48,861 bases of DNA from an uncultured Eubacteriales bacterium. Its GTDB lineage: Bacteria > Bacillota > Clostridia > Oscillospirales > Acutalibacteraceae. The number at the start of each line of letters is the position of its first letter. The first letter of the stretch is position 1. Below, piece after piece: positions 39,553-47,026 of this stretch. The stretch spans positions 1 to 48,861 of the forward strand of contig CAKTDF010000017.1 of assembly GCA_934541115.1 (NCBI GenBank), read 5' to 3'. The notes under the pieces were generated by a model that saw only the letters and a program-made list of their open reading frames with translations, had not been told where the DNA came from and searched no databases. A program made the translations under genes and the position numbers.

Positions 39553-39604
39553 ATTTTGCCTATATCCTTTCCTTTTAAATCGTCAAAAATAAAGACTCAA
39601 CCGC

Positions 39605-39637
39605 TAACAGAAAAGCTGCCGTTTTTTCGGCAGCTTT
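39605..39637 (-). terminator. Leftward terminator downstream of yebC
   Basis: AAAGCTGCCG (39612-39621) pairs with CGGCAGCTTT (39628-39637), 6-nt loop, and TTTTCTG follows leftward. It lies about 170 nt past the yebC stop; the DNA in between shows no gene. Confidence 0.75.
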
Positions 39638-39810
39638 ATTAAAGAAACATTGATCAATCGATAAGCAAAAATCCTTGCGGCACATCTTTCGCCGTATACA
39701 CAAGCCATCTTGCCAATACAGCAGTATTATCTAAGATATCTTATGCAAACGACTCAAATTTTCCTTCCGGTGTTTGCTCAATTAACCGAGGTTTTCTGAT
39801 ATCTGTGCTT

Positions 39811-40548
39811 TTACGGCAAGTCCTCTTCATTTTCAAGGTTATGCCAAACACCTTGGACGTCATCGTTTTCTTCAAGCATATCAAGGAGTCTGCCCATCAT
39901 TTTGATGTCCTCCTCATCAGTCAGCTTGACATATGTCGAAGGAACGTATGCAATCTCGGCAGAAACGAATTTGTAACCTTTATCCGAAAGATCATCGCGA
40001 ACACCGGAAAGATCGTTCGGCTCCGTGCGAACAATGAAAACGTCCTCATCGGTGATGAAGTCGGAAGCACCTGCCTCAAGAGCGTCCTCCATGAGCTTTT
40101 CTTCGTCAACATCTTCTGCTTCAATAACGATCTCGCCGCAGCGGGTAAACATGAAAGAAACGCAGCCGCTTTGACCCATGTTACCCTTGTTTTTATCAAA
40201 GTAATGGCGCATCTCTCCTGCAGTACGGTTGCGGTTATCCGTAAGAGTTTCAACAATAACGGCAATTCCGGAGGGACCGTAGCCCTCATACACAATGTTC
40301 TCATAGCTCGCGCCGTTTCCGTCGCCGGAGGCTTTTTTAATTATACGATCAATGTTGTCGTTGGGAACATTGTTCGCCTTTGCCTTTGCAATGATATCCT
40401 TGAGCTTTGAGTTGTTTGCGGGGTCCGGACCGCCCTCGCGGACTGCTATCGCAATTTCTCTGCCGATTTTTGTGAACACCTTTGCACGCGCGTTATCGGT
40501 TTTTTCCTTTTTGCGCTTAATAGTGCTCCATTTTGAATGTCCTGACAT
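39811..40548 (-). CDS. yebC: YebC/PmpR-family protein (transcriptional regulator or translation factor)
   Basis: 245 residues, full length. The start M-S-G-H-S-K-W-S-T-I-K is diagnostic, followed by F-T-K-I-G-R-E-I and N-I-D-R-I-I-K-K-A. Y-E-G-Y-G-P-S-G-I-A near 90 is also typical. Acidic tail residues are typical. Family members were described as DNA-binding regulators and more recently as factors relieving ribosome stalling at proline-rich sites; which applies here cannot be told. ATG 40548 gives the canonical start. The ribosome site AGGA is weak at about 10 nt. It is followed after about 170 nt by the terminator at 39605-39637. Confidence 0.95.
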   Translation of the reverse strand: MSGHSKWSTIKRKKEKTDNARAKVFTKIGREIAIAVREGGPDPANNSKLKDIIAKAKANNVPNDNIDRIIKKASGDGNGASYENIVYEGYGPSGIAVIVETLTDNRNRTAGEMRHYFDKNKGNMGQSGCVSFMFTRCGEIVIEAEDVDEEKLMEDALEAGASDFITDEDVFIVRTEPNDLSGVRDDLSDKGYKFVSAEIAYVPSTYVKLTDEEDIKMMGRLLDMLEENDDVQGVWHNLENEEDLP

Positions 40549-40574
40549 AGTCACCAATCCTAACTAACTGAAAT

Positions 40575-41102
40575 TTATTCGCTTTTTGTTTCGTCCCGGG
40601 TCGCAACGTTTCCCGAACCGCTGTCTTTTCCGGTCTCTTTGTCTTTGCTGTTCTTTTTGTCCTTTTCGCTTTCCGGAACAAGAAAGCTTGCGCTGTTATA
40701 GCCGTAAATCTGAAGACAGCAACCGAACATTTCATATCCGGACGTGCCTTCTTCGTTAAAAATTAACTGAAGCCAAACCTTTCCGTTCGTTCCGCGCCAT
40801 GAAGCCGAACCGCCCGAAAGAGCATAATTCTCCGGTGCGCTGCCGTTCGGCAAATATTCAAAGCCCGCTTTTTTGAGCTCTGAAACATATGCCGCAAAAT
40901 CATCATAATCCGTTTTTTCAACCTTAACGTTCATCGCGGTTGAAAACTCGGCATAGCCGGTGTCCGCATACTCATAGACGGGTACGCTTGAAAAGGTCTC
41001 GTTAGCCTGCCATTTTGAGGTGTCCGCTTTTTTGCCGCAGGCACAAAGCGAAACGAGCAAAAGCAGAACCGCAAAAAGGCAGAGCGCTTTTTTTATATTC
41101 AT
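40575..41102 (-). CDS. Putative lipoprotein of unknown function
   Basis: 175 residues. A basic N-terminus and hydrophobic core end in L-C-A-C22-G-K, a lipobox-like site, so it is probably lipid-anchored outside the membrane. The mature part (about 25-140) has alternating strands and helices with W-R-G-T-N-G-K-V-W-L-Q-L and no domain I recognise. The C-terminal about 35 residues are Lys/Glu/Ser-rich. Its ATG lies three bases past the upstream stop, and GAGGG in the 3' end of that gene serves as the ribosome site, so the two are co-translated. It is the last gene but one before yebC in a leftward run; a 26-nt gap leads to yebC. Confidence 0.75.
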   Translation of the reverse strand: MNIKKALCLFAVLLLLVSLCACGKKADTSKWQANETFSSVPVYEYADTGYAEFSTAMNVKVEKTDYDDFAAYVSELKKAGFEYLPNGSAPENYALSGGSASWRGTNGKVWLQLIFNEEGTSGYEMFGCCLQIYGYNSASFLVPESEKDKKNSKDKETGKDSGSGNVATRDETKSE

Positions 41103-41105
41103 GGC

Positions 41106-41873
41106 TTATTCGCCCTCGGGGCTGACAGACTTGTCTGCCTGAAGAGCTTTCATTTGCTCCTCATAGCCGGTCTGGAACTTTTTGTAAACCTCGGTAATCT
41201 GATTGAGGTTGTTCATTGCAACAGCCTGATACTGGCTGAGAGCCTCGCAGATAAAGTTGTATGAGCCTTGGGTTGTGCCGGCAGCCCATTCTCTTGCAGC
41301 TTTTTTGTGAGCTTCGCAGTCTGCGTTTGTTTTTGCAATGAAAGCATTCATTTCTTTCTGGCAGTTTTCCTTGATCTCTTCTGCGCGCACTCTTGCCGCC
41401 TGAGTGATGGAATGGCTTGCTACCATTTCTTCTGCCTGAGCCTGAGCGCGCGAAACGATCTTTTCTGCGTCGTCGTTGGCTTTCTGAGTTGTGGTTTTGT
41501 AGTACTCCTTGGCGGAGGCAACAATTCCGCTCTCCTCGCGGTGAGCGTTGCTTATGATGCTGTCGCGGTTGGAGATGATGCTCTTTGCCTCAGAAATTTC
41601 ACCGGGAAGCTTCTGACGGATATACTGAACGAGGTGAGTGATCTCCTCGCCGTTGACAATTCTCTTTTTCTTTGAGAAAAAGAACTTTTTAGAGGTTGCA
41701 ACATAGTTTTCAAGCTCACTCACAAGATCCTCAAAATCAAGAGAACCCCATCTGGTCTCGGCGTCTTCTTCATCATAGGGTGCAAATTCGGAAATATCCT
41801 CAAAGTTTTCGTCTTCCTCGTGGTCAACGTCCTCAACATCGAGGTCTGTTTCAAGGTCATAGAAGTTTGACAT
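41106..41873 (-). CDS. Acidic coiled-coil protein (DivIVA / V-ATPase subunit H-like pattern)
   Basis: 255 residues. The first about 45 are extremely acidic (D-L-E-T-D-L-D-V-E-D-V-D). Residues about 45-75 hold a small basic segment (F-F-F-S-K-K-K-R). About 85-215 is a long amphipathic helix with regular Ala/Glu/Lys spacing and A-R-V-R-A-E-E-I-K-E-N-C, like coiled-coil stalk proteins or DivIVA-type scaffolds. There is no membrane helix. The family is often annotated loosely as ATP synthase subunit; no ATPase partners are near, so that label is not supported. AAAGGA precedes the ATG. It sits between coaD and the lipoprotein gene. A role in cell-envelope or chromosome scaffolding is inference only. 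Confidence 0.7.
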   Translation of the reverse strand: MSNFYDLETDLDVEDVDHEEDENFEDISEFAPYDEEDAETRWGSLDFEDLVSELENYVATSKKFFFSKKKRIVNGEEITHLVQYIRQKLPGEISEAKSIISNRDSIISNAHREESGIVASAKEYYKTTTQKANDDAEKIVSRAQAQAEEMVASHSITQAARVRAEEIKENCQKEMNAFIAKTNADCEAHKKAAREWAAGTTQGSYNFICEALSQYQAVAMNNLNQITEVYKKFQTGYEEQMKALQADKSVSPEGE

Positions 41874-41932
41874 AATAACAATCCTTTCTCTAAAAAGAAA
41901 TAATCTTTATTTTTCCGTGGGTAAAATATTAC

Positions 41933-42433
41933 CTATATATCAACATCGCCGCGCAGGCGATTGATTATATCCGCACTGACTTCCTGAGGCAAAAACGGTG
42001 TAACGTCGCCTCCGAGACGGCAGACCTGTTTTATCATGCTGGAGGAGAGGAACATATTTTCCGCTCCGGCAGCCATGAAAACCGTTTCCACGTTTCCGTT
42101 GAGTTTTTTGTTGGTCAAAGCCTGCTGAAACTCGTCTTCAAAATCAGAAACAGCCCGCAGCCCCTTGACAATTACGTCAGCGTTCTTTCTGCGTGCATAT
42201 TCTGCAAGCAGACCGAAGTCGCAGTCAACCTCAACGTTATCGAGATCTTTTGTGCAGCGGCGCAAAAGATCCATTCTTTCCTCAACCGTGAAGGACGAGG
42301 TGTTCTGCTTGCGGTAGTTTGACATGACAACAACGATCACCCTGTCAAACAACCTTGCGCTGCGGCGGATAACATCAAGATGTCCGTCCGTCACCGGGTC
42401 AAACGAACCGGGACAGATTGCCGTTTTACTCAT
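41933..42433 (-). CDS. coaD: Phosphopantetheine adenylyltransferase
   Basis: 166 residues, normal length. It transfers AMP from ATP to 4'-phosphopantetheine in coenzyme A synthesis (cytoplasm). Motifs: P-G-S-F-D-P-V-T-D-G-H near 8-18 (the T/H nucleotide-binding pair) and S-S-S-M-I-K near 130 (ISSTKI-type). Hexameric in characterised members. Its ATG overlaps the rsmD stop by 4 nt, the common Firmicute rsmD-coaD arrangement. Confidence 0.97.
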   Translation of the reverse strand: MSKTAICPGSFDPVTDGHLDVIRRSARLFDRVIVVVMSNYRKQNTSSFTVEERMDLLRRCTKDLDNVEVDCDFGLLAEYARRKNADVIVKGLRAVSDFEDEFQQALTNKKLNGNVETVFMAAGAENMFLSSSMIKQVCRLGGDVTPFLPQEVSADIINRLRGDVDI

Positions 42434-42984
42434 ACGTCCGCCTCACTTTCCGCCGCTCTGTAAACCGAAAGGCTGACTTTGCCGTATCTGTATTTTTTTT
42501 GCAGCGTAAAAATGCCTGCGTTCTCCGGAACCTGCTCTGTGTCGGGAGCCTCGCAGATTATCACTCCGCTTTCGCTCATGACGCGCGGCACTGCTTCAAG
42601 CGCCTTTTGGAGAAGACCGGTCGAATACGGAGGATCAAGAAAAGCAATGTCAAATTTTTCACTCCTCGATTTGAGAAAAGCAAGAGCGTCGCCGCAAATT
42701 ACCGACGCCGACTTTGAAAATCCGGTGCTTTCAAGGTTCTTTTTAACAACCTCGGCGGCTTTTTTTGAACCGTCAACAAAAACGGCAGACTTTGCGCCGC
42801 GCGAGAGCGCCTCAATTCCGAGCTGACCGGAACCGGCAAAAAGGTCAAGAACCCTCCTGCCTTCAATTTCAAACTGAATGATACTGAAGAGGGCTTCCTT
42901 AACTCTGTCCGTTGTCGGACGGGTATCTGTACCCTCCAAAGTAACAAGCCGCCGTCCTCGGGCGGTGCCCGTAATTACTCTCAT
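42430..42984 (-). CDS. rsmD: 16S rRNA (guanine966-N2)-methyltransferase
   Basis: 184 residues. It methylates G966 of 16S rRNA using S-adenosylmethionine. M-R-V-I-T-G-T-A-R-G-R-R-L start, R-P-T-T-D-R-V-K-E-A-L-F near 22-33, L-D-L-F-A-G-S-G near 45-52 (cofactor loop) and the catalytic D-P-P-Y near 116-119. ATG 42984 has GGAGG upstream; the open frame to 43098 includes the promoter and is not coding. It forms an operon with coaD. Confidence 0.96.
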   Translation of the reverse strand: MRVITGTARGRRLVTLEGTDTRPTTDRVKEALFSIIQFEIEGRRVLDLFAGSGQLGIEALSRGAKSAVFVDGSKKAAEVVKKNLESTGFSKSASVICGDALAFLKSRSEKFDIAFLDPPYSTGLLQKALEAVPRVMSESGVIICEAPDTEQVPENAGIFTLQKKYRYGKVSLSVYRAAESEADV

Positions 42985-43024
42985 AATTTTCCTCCGAACC
43001 GGAAAGGTAGACATATGCATGGTT

Positions 43025-43053
43025 ATTATCTCATTTTTTTCAAAAAAAAGCAA
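43025..43053 (-). promoter_or_regulatory. Promoter of rsmD-coaD
   Basis: Minus strand TTGCTT (43053-43048), 17 nt, GATAAT (43030-43025). An 8-bp inverted repeat ATTGACAC / GTGTCAAT lies upstream (43078-43085 and 43114-43121). Confidence 0.5.
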
Positions 43054-43130
43054 CAGTATTTCATCAATTTCTGCCCATTGACACAATTTTCTTTTCATTT
43101 TGGCATGTCTGTAGTGTCAATATGATAAAA

Positions 43131-44099
43131 TTACAGCAAATTTGCTTTTGGTGCAACAGGTTTTCTGCCGTGATTAAAGAGCTTTCTGTTGTCAAGAGCC
43201 CACTGCCTTTGTGTAAATTCTCCGTAGTCAACTGCCGAGACCGCTGCCGATATCTCATAAACGGTGGCGTCGAGCGTATCAAGCTGATTGAGTATCTCCG
43301 CTTCAAGAGTCATGGGTCTGACGGCGGCGCCAAACTCGGGATCGCCGTGGTGAGAAACCACCATGTGTTCAAGCAGCAGGGCTTTTTCCTCACTGATTTT
43401 GAGTTCCTTTGCCTTTTGCGCAATCTCCATCGCACCCATAACAAGGTGACCGAGGAGCTCGCCTTTGACAGAGTAATTCTTAACCATCCCTATATTGTTG
43501 ACATCAAACTCGTCAATTTTACAGATATCATGCAAAATTGCACCGGAAAACAGCAGATCGCGGTCAACCGACGGATAGATCTTTACAACCGCGTCTGCCA
43601 GCCTCAAAACTGAAAGTGTGTGATAAAGCAAACCGCCTCTGATTGCATGATGAAGCTTGAACGCCGCCGGCCAAAAGAGCAGCTTTGCTTCGTTGTCCTT
43701 GATGATCGCCGCCGTAAGGGTCTTCAGCTCCTCATCACCGATTCTGTCAATATATGTATAGATCTCTTTCAGCATATCCTGACCCGGGTATTCCGAGGAG
43801 GGAACGAAATCCGAAATGTCAACGCCGTCCTCCTCCCTGACATGCCTTATGCGGTCAATTCTGAACTGATCGACTCCGTTGTACTTTGAGAGCGTACCTC
43901 TGACCTTGACAAAATCGCCCGCCTCATATTCGCCGTGGAGATCGCTTTTGTAGTCCCAGATTTTTGCGTTGACCTCGCCGCTTTTATCGCTCAGCGTGAG
44001 GTCGCAATAAGGAACGCCCTTGACATTGACCTTTACGTCTGCCGTTTTGACAACGCAATAGCCCTCGGTAGTTCCGTTCTTATAGGTTATAAAATTCAT
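43131..44099 (-). CDS. YhaM-like 3'-5' exoribonuclease (OB fold plus HD domain)
   Basis: 322 residues, like YhaM (about 314). N-terminal OB-fold nucleic-acid binding part (about 1-90, with K-I-W-D-Y and V-K-V-R-G). The HD domain has its metal residues in L-H-H-A-I-R-G-G-L-L-Y-H-T near 158-170 and L-H-D-I-C-K-I near 200-206; a further His pair follows in M-V-V-S-H-H-G-D near 257-264. YhaM trims RNA (and ssDNA) from the 3' end and helps mRNA decay. ATG 44099 follows AAAGGCAG; the longer frame upstream overlaps the next gene and is not used. It is the last gene of the obgE-mrnC-yitT-yhaM run. Confidence 0.9.
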   Translation of the reverse strand: MNFITYKNGTTEGYCVVKTADVKVNVKGVPYCDLTLSDKSGEVNAKIWDYKSDLHGEYEAGDFVKVRGTLSKYNGVDQFRIDRIRHVREEDGVDISDFVPSSEYPGQDMLKEIYTYIDRIGDEELKTLTAAIIKDNEAKLLFWPAAFKLHHAIRGGLLYHTLSVLRLADAVVKIYPSVDRDLLFSGAILHDICKIDEFDVNNIGMVKNYSVKGELLGHLVMGAMEIAQKAKELKISEEKALLLEHMVVSHHGDPEFGAAVRPMTLEAEILNQLDTLDATVYEISAAVSAVDYGEFTQRQWALDNRKLFNHGRKPVAPKANLL

Positions 44100-44146
44100 T
44101 TTGCATCTGCCTTTCAGTCTGTATATGTGATTTGGTTTGTGTCTTG

Positions 44147-45025
44147 TTATGTGAAACCGCGCCCGAGCACTTCTCCCGCCTCTGTAATAACCGTAAAGGC
44201 GTCGGGGTCGGTTTCCTTTGTCATTCTGCTGAGAGAAACAGCCTCGCTTGCGCGCACAACGCAAAAAAGAAGGGTCTTTTTTGCTCCGGTATAGCCGCCT
44301 GTAACGGGCACCGCCGTAACTCCCCTTTTTAAAACCTCGGTAATTTTTTTCGTCAGCTGCGCTCCTTTTTCGGTAACTATGAAAATCAGCTTGCTGTGTC
44401 CCGCGCCGTAAAGCACAAGGTCTATCATTTTTGAAGAAACAAAAAGTGTGACCGCGGCATACATAACACTTTCGAGCTTTCCGAAAACAGCCCATGAAAG
44501 CGTTATTACAACAAGGTCAAAAGCGAGCATTATGCTGCCCACAGAGGCAAACGGCTTTTTTTGCCGAACAAGCATCGCAGCAGTTTCGGTTCCGCCCGTG
44601 GTTGCCCCGGCAAGAAGCACCGCGCCGAGTCCCGCGCCGGAAAGCACGCCGCAAAAAAGCGACGCAAGCAGCACGTCTCCGCGGTAAGGCGCAATCAGAG
44701 CCGCGCCGGCATCGATAAAGCCCGAAAAAACCGCCGTTGCTCCGAGCGTTTTGAAAACAAATGTTTTTCCGAGTCTCAAAAACGAGATGACAAACAGCGG
44801 AATATTCAAAGCAAAAATCGAAAGTCCTATCGGTATGACCGGAAAAATGTGATTAAGCATGGTTGAAACGCCGGTCAGTCCGCCCTGAACAATTCCGTTA
44901 GGAACGGCGAACATATTAACTCCCACGCTGAAGAGCGCCGCGCCGCCGAGAATGAGAGCAGAATCGGAAAGAATACGTCTGAGTTTCAAAAGGAACACCC
45001 CGTTTTCAAAAACGAAAGCGGTCAC
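44147..45025 (-). CDS. YitT/DUF2179-family membrane protein
   Basis: 292 residues from GTG 45025. About five N-terminal hydrophobic helices (to about 190), followed by a C-terminal cytoplasmic DUF2179 domain: I-F-I-V-T-E-K-G near 213 and G-V-T-A-V-P-V-T-G-G-Y-T-G near 235-247. The motif A-V-P-N-G-I-V-Q-G-G near 40 is typical. The transported substance is unknown; some members affect drug tolerance. The GTG overlaps the mrnC stop (GTGA), but GAGGAG is only 2 nt away. A TTG at 44989 (12 codons in) has GGGGTG at proper distance and gives the family's normal N-terminus (K-L-R-R-I-L-S), so either may be used. Confidence 0.88.
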   Translation of the reverse strand: MTAFVFENGVFLLKLRRILSDSALILGGAALFSVGVNMFAVPNGIVQGGLTGVSTMLNHIFPVIPIGLSIFALNIPLFVISFLRLGKTFVFKTLGATAVFSGFIDAGAALIAPYRGDVLLASLFCGVLSGAGLGAVLLAGATTGGTETAAMLVRQKKPFASVGSIMLAFDLVVITLSWAVFGKLESVMYAAVTLFVSSKMIDLVLYGAGHSKLIFIVTEKGAQLTKKITEVLKRGVTAVPVTGGYTGAKKTLLFCVVRASEAVSLSRMTKETDPDAFTVITEAGEVLGRGFT

Positions 45026-45414
45026 TGCTCCTCTATGAGGTCAAAAAGCTCACGCAGCCTTTCAAGCTTTCCGGAAAGATAAAGATATCCGAAAAGAGCC
45101 TCAAGACCGGTCGCATAATGGTAATCGCTTTCTGTTGCATTTTTTGCTTTGTGGTTAGTATGCGCATTTCTTCCGCGCTTAAAAACAGAAAGCTCTTTTT
45201 CCGAAAGCACACCGGCAATTTTCTTTGCGGCAGCCGCCTGGGCGGACGCCTTGACCTGCGTAACGGCGAGCGAGTGCAGAGCATTCACCGGTCTGTTTGC
45301 AAAGCAAATGAGCCTTTCGCGCACAAAAAGGTCAAACACGCTGTCGCCGATAAAAGCGAGCGTCAAAGGGCTGAGCTGTTCCGGGTTGCAGTCCTTGTCA
45401 TAAAATCTCATCAT
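45022..45414 (-). CDS. mrnC: Mini-ribonuclease III
   Basis: 130 residues, a single RNase III catalytic domain without the dsRNA-binding domain. L-A-F-I-G-D-S-V-F-D near 19-28 holds the signature acidic residues; T-G-L-E-A-L-F-G-Y-L-Y near 103-113 holds the second. In Bacillus it matures 23S rRNA ends. GGAGG lies before two consecutive ATG codons (45414 and 45411). It lies 22 nt downstream of obgE and overlaps the yitT-family start, forming one operon. Confidence 0.93.
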   Translation of the reverse strand: MMRFYDKDCNPEQLSPLTLAFIGDSVFDLFVRERLICFANRPVNALHSLAVTQVKASAQAAAAKKIAGVLSEKELSVFKRGRNAHTNHKAKNATESDYHYATGLEALFGYLYLSGKLERLRELFDLIEEQ

Positions 45415-45436
45415 AAAAACCTCCGGCAGCCCCTGC

Positions 45437-46708
45437 TCAGTTCACAAATTCAAATTCAATGTCATAGATACTGACCGTATCGCCCTCTTCAATGCCCTTT
45501 TCGCGCAGAGCGTCAATAATGCCGCTTGAAATGAGTACCCTTTGAAGATACTGGAGCGATTCATAGTCGTCCATATTTGTGTGCGCAATAATCGGAATGA
45601 GCCACGGCGCCTCAATGATATATACACCGTCCTCAACGTCAATCGTAAAGCCGGTGTTCTTCTTTTTCATCACTACCTCAAGGGGAATCTCTTCGCTTTC
45701 AAAGTGCTTGACCGCCGGGAGAGTGGCAAGCATTGCCGCAGCCGCGTTAATTACCTCTTTTGTACCCTCAAGAATCGGTGCGCACATTTCAAAATACCGA
45801 TAGCCGAGATTTTCGATATATTCTTTAAAGCTCTGCCTTTGCTCCTCCGTTGCAAGGTCAATTTTGTTGCCGACGACGATTTGCGGACAATCGGCAAGCT
45901 CTGCATTGAAGCGTTCAAGCTCAAGATTGATTTTATTGAAGTCCTCAACCGGGTCTCTGCCCTCACTGCCGGAAACGTCAACAATGTGTATAAGCATGCG
46001 GCAGCGTTCAACGTGGCGCAAAAACTCATGACCGAGCCCCACGCCCTCGCTTGCCCCCTCGATGAGACCGGGGATATCCGCAATAACAAACGAGGAGCCT
46101 TCGCCCATTGAAACCACGCCGAGAACCGGAGTGAGCGTTGTAAAATGATAATCGGCAATAACGGGTTTTGCCTCGCTGACTACCGAAATAAAACTTGATT
46201 TGCCAACATTCGGAAAACCGAGCAAGCCAACGTCCGCAAGGAGCTTAAGCTCGAGCGTGACCTCCCATTCCTCTCCGGGTGCGCCGCTTTTTGCAAAACG
46301 CGGAGTCTGCCTTGTGGGCGTTGCAAAGTGACAGTTGCCCCAGCCGCCCTTGCCGCCCTTTGCGGCAACAAACGGCTCTCCGTCAGACATATCGCACATA
46401 ACTGCGCCGCTCTCCGCCTCGCGGATAACCGTGCCCTGCGGAACGCGTATAACGAGGTCCTCTCCGCGGCGGCCGTTTTTTCTTGAACCGGAGCCGTCGC
46501 CGCCGTTTTTGGCTTTGTACTTTCTTTTATACTTAAAATCGGCAAGAGTGGAAACGTTGGTGTCAACAACAAAAACTATGTCTCCGCCGCGACCCCCGTC
46601 GCCGCCGTCCGGACCGCCGGAGGCAATGTATTTTTCGCGGTGAAAAGCCACCGCTCCGTTGCCGCCGTCACCCGCCTTGATTTTGATTTTCGCCTTATCT
46701 ACAAACAT
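45437..46708 (-). CDS. obgE: Obg family GTPase, ribosome assembly
   Basis: 423 residues, three-domain Clostridia/Bacilli form. Gly-rich Obg domain (1-157), G domain with G1 G-F-P-N-V-G-K-S (164-171), G3 D-I-P-G-L-I-E-G and G4 N-K-I-D, then the C-terminal OCT domain (about 345-423, with Y-L-Q-R-V-L and I-E-E-G-D-T-V-S-I-Y-D). It is an essential GTPase in 50S assembly and stress control. ATG 46708 has AAGGAG; the frame open further upstream is in the leader. It starts the obgE-mrnC-yitT-yhaM operon. The usual L21/L27 ribosomal protein genes are not adjacent here. Confidence 0.97.
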   Translation of the reverse strand: MFVDKAKIKIKAGDGGNGAVAFHREKYIASGGPDGGDGGRGGDIVFVVDTNVSTLADFKYKRKYKAKNGGDGSGSRKNGRRGEDLVIRVPQGTVIREAESGAVMCDMSDGEPFVAAKGGKGGWGNCHFATPTRQTPRFAKSGAPGEEWEVTLELKLLADVGLLGFPNVGKSSFISVVSEAKPVIADYHFTTLTPVLGVVSMGEGSSFVIADIPGLIEGASEGVGLGHEFLRHVERCRMLIHIVDVSGSEGRDPVEDFNKINLELERFNAELADCPQIVVGNKIDLATEEQRQSFKEYIENLGYRYFEMCAPILEGTKEVINAAAAMLATLPAVKHFESEEIPLEVVMKKKNTGFTIDVEDGVYIIEAPWLIPIIAHTNMDDYESLQYLQRVLISSGIIDALREKGIEEGDTVSIYDIEFEFVN

Positions 46709-46912
46709 CAGCGTTCTCCTTATATGAATATTTAAGTCAACACCGCACAACCATGGTGTGCGAATTGCGCAGTAAGATTTTTCGTCAGACTGTACAAAAG
46801 CTTTGCAAGCTTGCTGACGCAAGTCAAAAAATTTTTGCGCGGTATGACGGGGATAACCTCAATCAAGGCATGCGCCGCAATTTGTGCGTCGTTGCCTTAA
46901 CATCTTATTATA
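46709..46912 (-). promoter_or_regulatory. obgE promoter -10 and structured leader
   Basis: TATAAT (46912-46907, minus strand) without a good -35 leads to a leader of about 190 nt. Local dyads include CGTCAG/CTGACG, AAGCTT-type repeats, and GCACAACCATGGTGTGC near 46745-46761. No known leader class is recognised, and no frame with a ribosome site was found. The rest of the 46913-47026 gap holds only A/T-rich sequence and the terminator. Confidence 0.4.
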
Positions 46913-46972
46913 CACCGAAATCACAAAATAAATTTTAGAATTCGTATTTTAGAATGCGAATTTTCAGTAGTG

Positions 46973-47009
46973 CAAGAAAGGAACCTCCCCCGACAGATGT
47001 CGGAGGAGG
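46973..47009 (-). terminator. Terminator of the TPR repeat gene
   Basis: CCTCCTCCGAC / GTCGGGGGAGG (47009-46999 with 46994-46984, one G-T pair), then TTCCTTTCTT leftward, 17 nt past the stop. Confidence 0.8.
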
Positions 47010-47026
47010 CGGTAGGCATAACCCGG

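Noticed and set aside
39332..39592. 86-codon rightward frame with a hydrophobic start after the aldo/keto reductase
   Set aside because: It begins inside the terminator and runs antisense to the yccF remnant, which has real family similarity.
39805..40410. 201-codon frame opposite yebC, and a similar 189-codon frame opposite obgE at 45542-46111
   Set aside because: Both are antisense shadows of strongly conserved genes.
43131..44495. 454-residue version of the YhaM-like protein
   Set aside because: The extra N-terminal part is Arg/Lys-rich nonsense antisense-phase overlap with the yitT-family gene; ATG 44099 has a ribosome site and gives the normal length.
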